Shown piece after piece: positions 12,308-23,646 of a stretch of 64,000 nucleotides of DNA. The notes beneath the pieces are model-generated. The model searched no databases. It had not been told where the DNA came from and saw only the letters and a list, made by a program, of their open reading frames with translations. A program made the translations under genes and the position numbers. This DNA is from Sipunculus nudus. Its lineage: Eukaryota > Annelida > Sipuncula > Golfingiida > Sipunculidae. The DNA is taken from assembly GCA_026874595.1 (NCBI GenBank), contig CM049316.1:62913176-62977175 (forward strand). The letters run 5' to 3'. Numbering within the stretch: the stretch's first letter is position 1; the number at the start of each line of letters is the position of its first letter.

Positions 12308-15069
12308 CTATTGAAATGACATAGTCTTAGATAGAGTGGAAGAAAATGTGTTCGTACATGAGTGAAAATGTAGTGTTTGTTTTAGAAATTTGTTTCAACG
12401 TACGAGCCATACTTGCACTGCATTAACTGTAATGCTTGAAGAATGTACAAACTGCAATAAATCAATAAATCAATGCTGAAATGATAACACTTTTGTAAAC
12501 ATCCAAGAGTGAAAAACTGTTTACCCCTTGTGGCTTCAGGTTCCTATTGACTGATTAACAGAATGTCAATCACTTGAACTCAACACTGAATGACAATTAT
12601 CAACAGCTTTAGAAATACAGGTGGTTTTGTAAGTACAACTGCCTGAGTGCAATGGTTGAATAAGTTAAATATTATTCAAAACAGTAATTAGACAATTTAC
12701 ACAATTTATCTGAGCAGGTGAGGAGAAAAACATTTACAAATTTTGTACAAGATGGGAATTACCATGGCAAAGGGTCACAAAGTTAGTATTCTGACTGACA
12801 GTTTTAATACTCATAGACTAAAACAAATAGACAACTAATTTCATCACTTGCATGAAACCATGTGGCTTGTGATATAATAGGGAACAGATACTGGAAAACA
12901 TTTCCACGCTGATGATACACCTCATCAAAGCAAGTGTCCCACTGATTTTCACCATTAGTTCATACTTTAATTAATTATTAATTAAGATGGAAATCTGTAA
13001 CATCTTGTGTTGCAGGATTGAAAAGACTCAACAATGTTGTCCAACATACCATTTTTTTTTTAATTGGATTTTACACCTATATTGAAGAGATGGAAGTATA
13101 AAGACCAACACCACATCATATTAGTACCATCTTGTAACTATTATTAGTCAGAACAAATTATTTGTCTTTACAATCATCAAACCCAAACCACAGTTAGAAG
13201 TATAAAAAACAGAAGTCTTTATTTTGTTAGACTAATGCTGTTTTCATACTTAAGCTGTATTTACACTATGACCAAGACTGTTTTAAACATATGCAACTTG
13301 AATTCACTGGGTATGGTTCTGTTCAACTGCCTGCCAATTAACATCTCAATTACTGCCTACACTAATGTAGTTTAATTCATGTTTTCATTCCAGTCAGTGA
13401 TATCCTTTTAAAAGAAAACTGAAATACCGTTTTCCTGAATATAATATAATCAACAGCACAAACTAGACATTTGTCACAATGTTGACTACAATATTTTAAA
13501 TATACACATTATGAAAAGAAACCTGCATGGTTGTTTTTGTCTGTTGTTTCATACAACCATGCAGCAAAAGAAATGGTATTAAACACAATGTTCAATATAA
13601 AACTAGTGAAAACACAATATATGGATGAAATACCATATTGTATGTGGTACTCAATATGGTATTTTATGCCAGTAGTGAGAAATCATTCGACTGACTAGAA
13701 ATGAAGGCCTCATATTTATGAGGAATAAAACATATTGAAGTGCATCCTTTAATGACACAGAGATGGGGAGTAAAACAACTTTCTTTGAACGTAAAGACAG
13801 TGATGTGCTACATAAAACAAGCAAAGTTGTGGATGGGGAAGGGTGAGTGGTGCTGGTTTTCATAACACAACATACAAAATGGCAGAGCTTAATATCTGTT
13901 ACATCAACACACAGAAACACACAGTAAACACACATAATATTCTGTCCACTGTCAGGTAATGTAAAACATCCATGATCTGATATTTGGAACTACCGTATTT
14001 ACTCCAGTTGAAGCCGCATGTCTATTAAAAGCCAAACCCTGACTTTTAAGTACCCTGCCTATAAAACGGAAGATCTGGAAAACCCCCCTTTAAAGCTGCA
14101 CCTGCACTTCAATTGCATGAACCCATGCCAGTTTGAGCCATTCAAGTGACAACATTCATCCATGATAACATAAATTCAAAAGAAAAATAGGATATTAAAA
14201 TTGTAGGAAAGATTAAGAGAAAGGCTAGTAATATTAAAATAAAGGTGGTTTAGTTGTGATTCAATCAAACATCTGATACAGCTTAGAAGAATGAAATGGG
14301 TGGCCATAAATTAAAATATCTAATGGAGTATGCATTGTCAACAGAAAAGTTTTAAGCGCTGGCATGCTGCCTTAGTTTTCTTAGTTTAGATTATCACCAT
14401 TGTTTTCTGACAATAAATTACATATGTTGCTAACTATTATTTTTGTGATGAAGTATTAAAACATGTCTTTTACAGTATGCAAGGTTTCTATCTCTTGTGT
14501 CATGCATTAGAATAAATCCATCCACGGCAAAAGACCACCAGATTGTCAGGGTGTTCTTGTTAACAGGTTATTCTGCTGCAGGAAATATCTACTCTGATAC
14601 AAGAGACATGAAGATGAGACAGAACAGTGTCAATGTGCAAAAAGAACAAACAGACACATATCTACATATATACATCTTCACACTATCAAAAGGCCTTGAA
14701 TCACATAAGATATTCTAGCATTGAGTCAGATAGTTGATCTAAAGGTATATCATCATCAGCTAATTTACAGAAGGTAAATTAACCATTCAAAGAACTGGAC
14801 AGGATCTTTTTAAGGCGTAAAACTTGCATGACTACCGCAGATATATTAAGAAGCAAGGTATCTGCCATGATGGCTGATAGTCTTGCCTTGACATAACCAG
14901 TGAATCCTTAAAATATGTTAATTAAGTCAATTTTTTTTACCATATCCTAGTAAATCACAACCTGTATACTCCTTTCAACTTTTTACTTTTGTTCAATAAA
15001 TAAGCCAGTAAATTGTTTTCATTTTTTTACCTCTTTAAAAGAATTTGGTCATATATATATATATATATA

Positions 15070-16307
15070 CAGTGGAACCCCACAATTACGACCACCCTGG
15101 GGACTGAGCAAAGTGGTCGTAATTTGGGGGTGGTCGTATTTGTGAAACTCTTACCGTGGTCGCATATAACACGCTGATATTTAATGGGTATCAGAGTTTA
15201 TCTATTGCATATCTTTAATGTGAATTTAACAAAATATTTTACTTAGCGGAGGACCCTTATTATGATTTTTTTTCTGTGTAGCTGAACATATTTATTCATG
15301 ATGAAAATTAATACACATGTACACATATGTAGTGACTAATGATGAACAAATAATAACACTAAGGCAATACGATTACAACCTACTGAATGCATATTGAACA
15401 TAATACGTGGCTGATATATATTTAGCCTTCCGCTTGAGTATATATTGCGTGCACTTGAGCTTTCCTGATGCTAAACTGCTGAGCCATTTGGTGCCGACTG
15501 CGCGTGGTGTTGCCGCCTTGATTAACGCTACTTTATCCTTCAAGGAGAGCTCTTTCAGAGGCATGGTTGCCTAACAGCAAACAATTTAAATGCAAACTTA
15601 ACCAGTAGAGAAATAAACTGACAACGATCTATCAAAAAAGGCAAATTAATGTGAGGGATTTTCCCCCGATGCAAGCTTTATTTATAAATTTTACTGACTG
15701 CTCAATACTCAGTGTCAGTAAGGTATGAACACATTTAGGATTAACTAGGTCGTTAATTTTACACATTTAGGATTAACTAGGTCGTTAAATTAGGATCGAA
15801 CAATATGTGATGAGTCGAAATATTAAGCCTGCAACCGCACACTTAGGGTAGCTGTAATAAAGGTGATCACTGAGGGGCAATTAGCATCTGACCCCAGGTC
15901 AGACCGGCTCGTTAAGTAATCAGGCAGGTGGTTACCCTCTTTGATCTATAACCTACACCTCAACGAGTCTCAGCGAAGACACCGAGTCGGGAAGATATGC
16001 AGGACCAGATTAACACTCGGGTTAAGAAACCTTGGTACCCGCTTTGATATTTCGTTAAGGCGCCTGTGACAAGACGCAGCCATTGACTCGTGACAAATGT
16101 TGTTTCAGTACTTCTCGGCGGTGGTCGCATTAGCGGGGTCGCATTAGCGCTGGGGCCAGGAAATCTGGTCGTAATTCTGAATTCAGGGGTGGTCGTAATT
16201 TTGAGTCATTTTTAAACATAAATAAACTAAAAAAAATCGGGACCAAGCAAAATGGTCGTAATTTTGGGGTGGTCGCAATTGTGGGGTGGTCGCAAGGCGG
16301 GGTTCCA

Positions 16308-16310
<3 letters not shown>
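15070..16310 (-). mobile_element. Tigger/pogo-like DNA transposon remnant, 1241 bp
   Basis: Terminal inverted repeats CAGTGGAACCCC... (15070) and ...GGGGTTCCACTG (ends 16310), each flanked by TA. Subterminal parts repeat the phrase GGTGGTCGTAATT several times in both orientations. Internally, on the minus strand at 15373-15564, a short frame begins MPLKELSLKDKVALIKAAT and contains CTQYILKRKAKYI. This resembles the N-terminal helix-turn-helix of CENP-B/Tigger transposases (LSLxxKxxLI ... xILKRKxxY). The rest of the transposase is absent, so the copy is non-autonomous. CpG is more frequent than in surrounding DNA, which suggests recent insertion. Confidence 0.85.
15373..15564 (-). pseudogene. 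Tigger-type transposase fragment (N-terminal HTH only)
   Basis: A 63-codon open frame. Residues 4-20 (KELSLKDKVALIKAATP) and 41-50 (QYILKRKAKY) fit the CENP-B N-terminal HTH consensus of pogo/Tigger transposases, with the spacing expected for one HTH. No DDE catalytic domain follows in the 1.24-kb element. Similarity is judged by eye from the consensus; a profile search would decide. Confidence 0.55.

Positions 16311-16367
<57 letters not shown>
16311..16367. repeat. TA microsatellite split by the Tigger-like element
   Basis: A TA run directly follows the right end of the element. A shorter run (15051-15069) directly precedes its left end. The element therefore appears to have inserted in a TA tract. 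Open frames of alternating Tyr-Ile here are artefacts. Confidence 0.9.
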
Positions 16368-16370
<3 letters not shown>

Positions 16371-16629
16371 GGTTCTTAGCCTATGGAATCCCTCATTCCT
16401 GACATACCAGTTATTCACGTTTACTGAATCATGAGTGATTATCCTAGCATTTGATTTAAAGCATTTTCTTCTATGATTCAAACTATGAATTCATGAAGAT
16501 GCATTTATATATATATATATATCCTACATAACTTCCTTGGTGACAAAACAGCAAAGACACACAGTTGATTAAAAACAACAAAGTGCACAGTGAAAGCTGG
16601 TCTGTTCATCACCACGATTCAAAGTTTTG

Positions 16630-16925
16630 TTAACAAATGCCGACCCCAAAGGAAAATACAGTTTACAAATGTTAGCACTCTGAACCAATATCTGTAAACT
16701 GATTTCAAAACCAAAGTTATATTCACAGATGTTAACACAAGAACCAAACCTCTGCCAGCAGACATTTACACCAAGAACTAAAAAAATCTGCTTACAGAGG
16801 TTAAGAGCCAAGAACTAAACATCTGCTAACATACTTTTACAACATGAACCAAAATTCTTTTTACAGAGATTAACACCAAGAACCAAACCTCTGCTAACAG
16901 ATGTTAACACCAAGAACCTATTATC
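16630..16925. repeat. Degenerate minisatellite, about 34-45 bp period
   Basis: Repeated phrases of the type CAGATGTTAACACCAAGAAC followed by CAAACCTCTGCTAA recur at least six times with variation. It ends about 95 bp from the donor of visible exon 10, inside the intron. Confidence 0.75.
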
Positions 16926-17020
16926 TGGTATTTGATGTTAACATTGTGAAATATTAGGAAGCAGGGTGCTAAATTGGGTTTAAGAAGCAAGGTATCTGCC
17001 ATGGTGGTTGATTTTCTTGC

Positions 17021-17131
17021 CTTGACATCACGCGCCCATTCCTGAATATCTTCGTCTGTTGAAGACTCATTGAGTGCAGCTGTACTCGTATCTAGTTCCA
17101 GGATGGCTCGGCTCAAAGCCGAGTCAATGTC
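17021..17131 (-). CDS. MTSS1: MTSS1 visible exon 10: acidic repeat-like exon with GC donor
   Basis: Exon of 111 bp (37 codons, phase 0 both ends), acceptor TGATTCTAG. It reads DIDSALSRAILELDTSTAAL then NESSTDEDIQEWARDVK. The only donor that keeps frame with the next exon is CAAG|GCAAGA, a typical GC donor. No plausible GT donor follows closely before the stop at 16904. The segment ALSRAILELDTSTAAL resembles LAEAIRELEASTAEL at the start of the next exon, so the two exons may have arisen by duplication and could be alternatively used. The exact 3' border is less sure than the exon itself. Confidence 0.78.
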
Positions 17132-18224
17132 CTAGAATCAAGTGCAAGTGCATATGCAAGTAACTGACCAGTGCTTAAACTGAGATAAAGCCTTATGACT
17201 TAATACGAACTTAAACAAAAGTGATGCCATATTTGGAATTGTGAAAAATATTGGCAAAAAATGTGAAAACTGAAGACTCTCTGAATAGGAATAACTGTAT
17301 AAAAATTGGATTTTTTTCATAAAGATGGTCTAGATGGTCAAAAACTGAGCAGTGTTTAGCCTAAGCAAGACCTGTTTTTGCAGATTTTCTTTTCAATTAA
17401 TATTAATATTTAGAGTTTAGAAATTTATGTTCTCATGATTATTAATTTCACAATGATCATGCAGCTAGTAATACTTCTCAGGAAACTGAAAGCATTTCAT
17501 TCAAGAAGTGAATGGCCAGCTATTTTGCAAAAATGAGGGGTGATGTTCATTTGGATACATTTTTTCTTCAGATCTCTTGCCATTAACATACATTTTAAAA
17601 TTATTAACCTTTTAATGCAGGAGGTCTATTTGATGGAGATCATGCTGAGTCTCATATGAAAACAGATCCTACTTCAACCACTACAATACTATTTAAGCCC
17701 AATAATATTAGTACAGCTGCCTTTCTATGTTTCCAAATTTTTATCTCCGTCAAAACAACCCAAGCTTTCTGAAAACTTACTGCTTTACATGTCATTCTGC
17801 AAGAACATTTTGTCAATCTCCAACTAATTTTTTTTTTTACTGGCTGCAAGCACCAAAGCCTATGGTCTGTCATCAATGTTTGATTCTTGTAAGATGACAA
17901 GATGGAGATATAGAAAGACAGCTGAACAAACAACAAAATATGTGACACTGAACACTATGAAGCAGCACAACTACCAAACCATAACTACAGAAGAGCCCTA
18001 AAGAGTAAAATCTATGAATATTTATTTAGTTCCTCAAAACTTTCAATTCATCCAAAATCTGACTTTGCAGATACTAAATAATTTTCATATGTGTCATTTT
18101 AAATAAAATATTTATTCGCCAAATAATTCTCTGACCATACAGACTGAAGATGTCCTTTACTGTAAAACACTTTCAGGTCCTATGCTGATTTACCAAAGCT
18201 ATATGTTACATTGATCTTATTTTG

Positions 18225-18570
18225 CCTCTGCCAGGAGGTTATGCGTCCATCCTCTTTCGTGTATGTGTGTTTGTTCACAACATAACTCACACAATCATTT
18301 TGAATCTCATGAAATTTCCATGGCATTTCGGGAATAGGCCAATGATGAATCTATTAGATTTTTGTGTGGATCTTGCACATGATCCTGATTCAAGGATGTC
18401 ATTAACAAATATTCACAAATATACAGTTACTTATGTATGAATGAACCTGGATATGGGCCAAATAAGTGAATGCAAACAGATTTTGGGTGTATATCAAAAT
18501 AGGGACCCCCCATGCAGAGGCTTGCATTCCTTAGAATGCAGATTTGTAGTTTTAAATATTTTGGTGGAGG
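18225..18570 (+). repeat. Dispersed repeat of the 'CTCTGCCAGGAGGTTATG' type
   Basis: The sequence has the phrasing of a repeat common in invertebrate genomes: an opening CTCTGCC.GGAGGTTATG, a CTCATGAAATTTCCATGGCA block, GGCCAATGATGAATC.ATTAGATTTT, and a closing TTTTGGTGGAGG. A second short piece with the same opening is near 42814-42900. Family name not known to me; the assignment is from recall. Confidence 0.5.
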
Positions 18571-18730
18571 TAACCGCCGCTATTTTATAATGCTGATTAA
18601 TCTATATACTATCTGTATCTGCAGAATTCCATTCCAGTTTCAGACTATGTGACAGAGCTGAAACATAAGTATTCTGCTGTAAACCAGGCTCTGTGTTCTG
18701 CACCTGTGGGTCCTGGGGGGGGGGGGGGGG

Positions 18731-18925
18731 TGTTAAAATAAGGAACCCCCAAAAGGCACACTTGTTTGTGAGTGAAACATGACTGTTGGGTACAGTTATC
18801 CCACTGCGCTTGCAGTGCTCACCCTGGGTGGGGGCTGACCATGAAAAGTCTCGCTTATCCTCTGCTGAAAATCGAACTCCTGATCTCCCCAGTTTTAGCC
18901 ATGTGCTCTACCTTTAAAAGAAGGG
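18731..18925 (-). mobile_element. tRNA-derived SINE-like repeat, copy 1
   Basis: The complement reads GGTAGAGCACATGGC (box A-like, about 18902-18916) and then GGAGTTCGATTTTC (box B-like, about 18869-18882), the arrangement of a pol III tRNA promoter. The body (GAACCCCCAAAAGGCACAC ... GTGCTCACCCTG.....GACCATGAAAA) aligns with copy 2 at 37500-37695, so this is a dispersed family and not a tRNA gene. Confidence 0.65.
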
Positions 18926-19510
18926 AGCCGGAATGTTACATTAATTGTCGTCACTGGATGGATCTGGAATGGATCATGGCTGTATCTATCTGGTATGTAT
19001 AAATCACTTACCCTCTACTGCGAAATATTGGCACATTTAAACACACTGGCACTACTTGTCCCAATTAAACTTTTCCAAAATCAATGGCAGGAAAAGGAGA
19101 TTATACTGTATATGAATCTTGTGTGTAACTTTATTTAGAAATCCACGTTTTCTGCAAAGTTCTCCAGAAAATGGAAACTACTTCTTCAGTCTATACAAGG
19201 AAGGTGAATTTTATATGACTTTAGATATCATGTGTATATATTTAAATATCCTATTTTGCAGTGTGCAAATAAAATCATATGTATGTTTTCAAATGGCTAT
19301 GCAGTCTCAGCAGAAAAAAATGAGGTCTGTAACTATGTTTATTAATTACCAAAACTGCTGCATTAGCAACAATTCAATTACTGTCTTTTGAGAAATTCAG
19401 GTTGACCAGGCCTTAAGCTGAGCTAAAGCTTTGACTGAAGCTCAAAATCATCCAGAAAGCTTCTGACAATAGTGCATAATTAAACAGAAAGCTCCTGTCA
19501 TGTGACTCAC

Positions 19511-19686
19511 TGTTTTCCGTCTCCCTTCATGGTCCTTGTCACTTGCTGTTTGATTTTGTTCAAATTCGTCAGCCTCTGGCTCAACTTGTTCTTCTATTGC
19601 TTCGTGTTTTGATGTACGTTTGCGTTGCTCCTGGACGGCCATGGTGGCCAGCTCATTCATATTCATATATACAGGCTGTGGAATTA
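19511..19686 (-). CDS. MTSS1: MTSS1 visible exon 9: charged linker exon
   Basis: Exon of 176 bp. The first acceptor considered (before CCT, 19675) breaks the frame. The upstream acceptor after TTTCGAACAG gives phase 1 and reads IPQPVYMNMNELATMAVQEQ, then RKRTSKHEAIEEQVEPEADE and FEQNQTASDKDHEGRRKT. The donor GTGAGT is strong and leaves phase 0. It probably corresponds to the charged region of vertebrate MTSS1 (DQPMVNTLRRKKEK area), but similarity is weak. Exon status rests mainly on phase, splice signals and position. Confidence 0.82.
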
Positions 19687-19766
19687 CTGTTCGAAAGTAC
19701 AGAAAATATACAACATGGGATTAATACAAATGTATGTACTTATATACACAGATTAATATACACTTA

Positions 19767-19853
19767 CAGTGAAACCTGTGTTATGAGACCACCCATGGGA
19801 CTGGCCAAAAGTGGTCTTAATTCACAGGTGGTCTTACAAGACAGGTTATACTG
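19767..19853. mobile_element. 87-bp Tc1/mariner/pogo-type MITE
   Basis: Inverted repeats CAGTGAAACCTGT and ACAGGTTATACTG with TA on both sides. The inside is two arms with GACCACCC and GTGGTCTTA, able to fold back completely. Same family as the copy at 53975-54141. Confidence 0.8.
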
Positions 19854-22781
19854 TATCTGCATACGTACTGTGACTTTAACACTTGAACTATAATATGAAA
19901 ATGCTTGGGGTAATATTGATATCAATGTTGGGGGACTAAAGGTTCATATATGTATCATTAAATGGTTCATTTTTATAGTTAACATAAGAATCAATCACCC
20001 ACTACATGATAAAAATACTGACAGAGACGCTCAATGTATTTAATTTGATTTCTACATAATTAAATTAATATATATTCATGTTAATATGAGCAGTCACAAA
20101 TATACCCCTTCACAGATTTGATATTGCTATTCTTCATAATGTTCAATAAAAGTACTAAAGTCACTTTTATCTTACGGTGGCTTTGTAATTAATCAGGCAC
20201 AGAGTTTATCACACATAATTCCACAAAATGCACGGCATTCAACACAGTGCAATTTTCACAAGGCCATGAAATAAAACACACCCCAAAATATTCACAAAAG
20301 AAGACCAATGACATCTTAAACCCAAGAATACATATGAAACTAGTCTGTACATTTGTGTGGTTCAACAACACTTCATACTACTCATTTTCAGTAGCCTAAA
20401 CAATTCTAACGTCAAGAAGATTCCTGAGAAAGATTAGAAAATAGAAGAGTAACTACATGCTTTTAGTTGCAGAGTGTGATATTGGGGAATCAGCCATGGA
20501 GTGTTCAATCTTGGAAATAAGATCACATTTAAAAAAAAATGTCCATAACAAATCTGTCATCTAAGGCTATACTGTATACAAAGGACAGTTCCTGAAAGAG
20601 ATTATGATAGGAAAATTTAAAAGAAAGAAATGCACTATGTCCAGTTAGTCACAATCTGTGTCATATAATTATGGCCCTAACTGGTTGATACCTAATATAC
20701 AAGTTTAAAACTTTTTCAACAATCTCACTGGATCTAAATCATGGTTTTGCTAGCATTCAAAACTGAGGCCAAAGTGATCCGATCTGAGGAAAGACCCAAT
20801 AAATTCACAAAAGTCCAGCTAACTTTACAAAATACTAACTCTAAAGGCTGCACTGGACTTGCCACCAAGAAAATGAGGTTTGGATACAGCTTATTGGTCT
20901 GGGCTAAAATTTGACAAAACTGTCCATCAACCCAGTACGAAAAGTGTTAATTATGTGGCAAACAAAGTGGTGTTGTTGAAAGAACATATGATGAAGGTTA
21001 AAAAATCCACATATCAAGTCATTACAAGAAACACTGCATGCCACAAGATTTTATAATACAATGAAATACAAATCAGTGAGAAGTTTTATGTAGTGATCTA
21101 TAGGACAAAGGTGAATATACAAGGAAACTGAGCAAGGACAACACCCTACTGTTCTGATATCAATAGGTGTTCAAACAGAATCCTGTGAACTATATGACAT
21201 ACATAAATTTATCAGGGTACCCACTCAGAACCTTAGTACAAACCTGAGGACCTTTGAAGGACTTTTAATGACCATATCCATGAGATTTCAAAGTACAGTC
21301 TCTGCATTTATCATAAAATTGTTGGTGATGATTGCTGATAAAAACATGTTCATGTAGATTTCTTATGCCCCATACCTGCCTGGTGAAATATAAGGTTAAT
21401 TGAGATCACATGACAAGGTTTTGGGAAGTGGGAGAGCATATAATTTGAGACAACAAACAGGGATCAAGACTACACTGAACAGCTGTGCAGTCTGTCTTGC
21501 TTAAATAACTTTATTCAGCATTTACCAGCAAGTAAAACTGAAAGACCGAACTGCACAAATGCAAATATTTAAGGAGTTAATGATTAAGGACTTCTAGTTA
21601 TTTTTCAACAGATTTAAGGATATTAATGTATTTTAATTCTGCTGTTTTAATTTCTTAGACTTGCATGGTTTTTATCCTGTTGGTAATGAGCTGCTGATGT
21701 TCTAACAGGATTTTACTTCATGCTGGTATGTAATTTTAAAGACTATATGTAACCATATAATCTAAATTGTGTTGAGTTTCTGAAATCTACAGAAAAGTCT
21801 CTATTATGCTATACCTTAATAGTTAGCCCATATATACCTAAATAGTTAGCCCATAACCTTAAAACTATGTACTGGGAGCTGAATTGGTAACTGGTCTATA
21901 GATATCCGTGTGTCATGAAAGGTCAAAGCTTAAAAACAAATTTCACTATGAAATACTCAAACGTCAGTGAGGTGTATATCACCTCAATCTGATTACTGAT
22001 CAAAAGCTCTGTAGATAGATATACTCAGTCCTAAAACATGCCCTTGGCTCATGCTCATGCATATCACAAAGCCCAGATAAGGATTAATCAATTCCTAACT
22101 TTGGTCATGAGGAACTTTTAACATCTACAAGTTAAACACTGAAGAAAATGCTCAGTGTCTGACAGCAAATAAACTGAAAGACAGTATGGCACAAATGCAA
22201 AGTTTTATGGACTTTTATGGATGTCTGCTTATTTTCTTCAGTTCTGAAGTTATGGAATTTTTTTTCTATAATGGATTTTAAGGACCCATACAAACCTTGT
22301 TCTATAAAAACAGAAAACAGTGAGTCAGTATATTTTAATTGTTAGAGGGATTCATTGAGATTTTCCTGTTATTCTCTTTTCGCTGACTTTTGCATGCTTC
22401 AGCAACTATACCAGCTAAACTTTACCATTCCAAAGTCATTTTATTATATATTAAAAATACTTTTATCTATGAAGCATTAGTGTAGCGCAGCATCTTCTCT
22501 GCAATTTGTTTACATATTAGAACTGTAGATGGCATCATCTATGGGATAAGTAAGAAAGTAACCAAAACAGAAAGGACAATTTAATTTTTATTTTATCCCC
22601 AAGGTTTTAAATTTATATCTAGCAGCGTTTATTATAGCAGTTATTGGGTATTAAGGATGATCAGTGTGGCCATGTTAAACTTTAAAAGTCACTTTCCATT
22701 GCAAACCAAAACTGTACATTCAACTTTATAGTCCAAATTCTTTTCAAAGGGGCACTATGAAAACCTGGTAATATTCATTTA

Positions 22782-23428
22782 CAGTGATATCTCCTTTGCT
22801 AATCACTGCCATCTGGTGTTGATTTTATGAAGTAAATGTGATAGATATGTTCAAAATGGAAACTCACAAGTGTATTGTCAGGTAAATAACTGAGGAGTTA
22901 CCAGAGCAGAGGATAAGACCAAAACTATAATGAACAGTAATATGTATGAAGAATCAGTTTAATGTTAATAAGAAATGACAAAATATAACTAAAACTTTTG
23001 CTCTAAGAGAGTGCAGATCTCCGCAAAGGCAGCTCATTACTTCAATATGGCTTTTGTCAGAAATGTGATAAACACAGCAGGAAAATCACTAAATGTTATG
23101 AGAGACTGACAATGAGCGCCATCTAGTGGCAAAATAGTTAACAAGGAAGCTCATTAATCCCATATGGCATTGTGAGATATGCAGTATTTTTCCTTCAAAT
23201 AAATCCTGGATCCAGAAAATGATCAGGCTCACCCCAAAAATTTAATCATGTTTTCCTCGTCTCATTACCAAGCGATCCTGAAAATTTCATGAAATTCCTT
23301 TATGAACTTTTTGAATAATGTTGCTAAAAGACAAACGGCAAAAACATTTGCTTGGTGGATAATAAATATAAAATTGTTTTCAATTATAAACACCAGATGG
23401 CCCTGATAAGCAACTGAGATATTACCAC
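22782..23428. mobile_element. Inverted-repeat element with CCATCTGGTGTT ends, about 647 bp
   Basis: Left end CAGTGATATCTCCTTTGCTA then ATCACTGCCATCTGGTGTTG. The right end (complement) is GGTAATATCTCAGTTGCTTA then TCAGGGCCATCTGGTGTTTA. The arms of about 45 bp are similar but not identical. Inside are two local repeats (AAGGCAGCTCATTA at 23028, AAGGAAGCTCATTA at 23144) and the CTCF-like site at 23115-23130. No transposase sequence seen. Confidence 0.65.
23115..23130 (+). promoter_or_regulatory. CTCF-like motif
   Basis: AGCGCCATCTAGTGGC fits the bilaterian CTCF core (AGCGCCMYCTRSTGG form). It lies inside an inverted-repeat element. Occupancy is unknown. Confidence 0.4.
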
Positions 23429-23646
23429 CAATGATGATTACCACAGTTTTAAAAGTAAACCTTAAATGTCAGGCCAAGATACCGTCACTCTAAGTCAATC
23501 TGTGTGAACACCTCTGACGAAGGAAGAAGAATAAAAGAGTTACCATAAAGTTCCATGCCCACATCTACCACAGCATGAAGCCAAGACAACAGCGGCACGG
23601 CTAGATGATTTGATTATTAAAGTGACATTACCGTTTGTCCTCTTAC

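Larger units (their letters stand above)
12308..17020 (-). other. MTSS1 intron (4.7 kb), GC-AG type
   Basis: Begins GCAAGA after CAAG (17020-17019 on the complement) and ends CAATAG. It contains the 1.24-kb Tigger-like element, flanking TA repeats, a 34-45-bp-period minisatellite next to the exon (about 16630-16925), and at 14847-14894 a 48-bp near copy of the 5' splice site region. Confidence 0.72.
17132..19510 (-). other. MTSS1 intron (2.4 kb)
   Basis: Non-coding. It holds a widespread type of dispersed repeat at about 18225-18545 (starts CTCTGCCAGGAGGTTATG, contains GGATATGGGCCAAATAAG and TTTTGGTGGAGG), a 16-base G run (18715-18730) and a SINE-like repeat 18731-18925. Confidence 0.75.
19687..23646 (-). 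other. MTSS1 intron (4.0 kb)
   Basis: Non-coding. It contains an 87-bp miniature element (19767-19853) and a 647-bp inverted-repeat element (22782-23428). About 20100-22700 shows no structure beyond a short local duplication (ATAGTTAGCCCAT at 21820 and 21843). Confidence 0.75.

Noticed and set aside
16227-16481. Open frames of alternating Tyr and Ile on both strands
   Set aside because: They are translation of a TA microsatellite.
18860-18920. Possible tRNA gene
   Set aside because: Box A and box B words are present, but acceptor and anticodon stems do not pair well and the same flanks recur at 37441. A SINE is the better reading.
19675-19677. Acceptor CCACAG before CCTGTATATATG for visible exon 9
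   Set aside because: It would enter in phase 0, whereas the preceding exon leaves phase 1 with either donor. The upstream acceptor after CGAACAG restores the frame.
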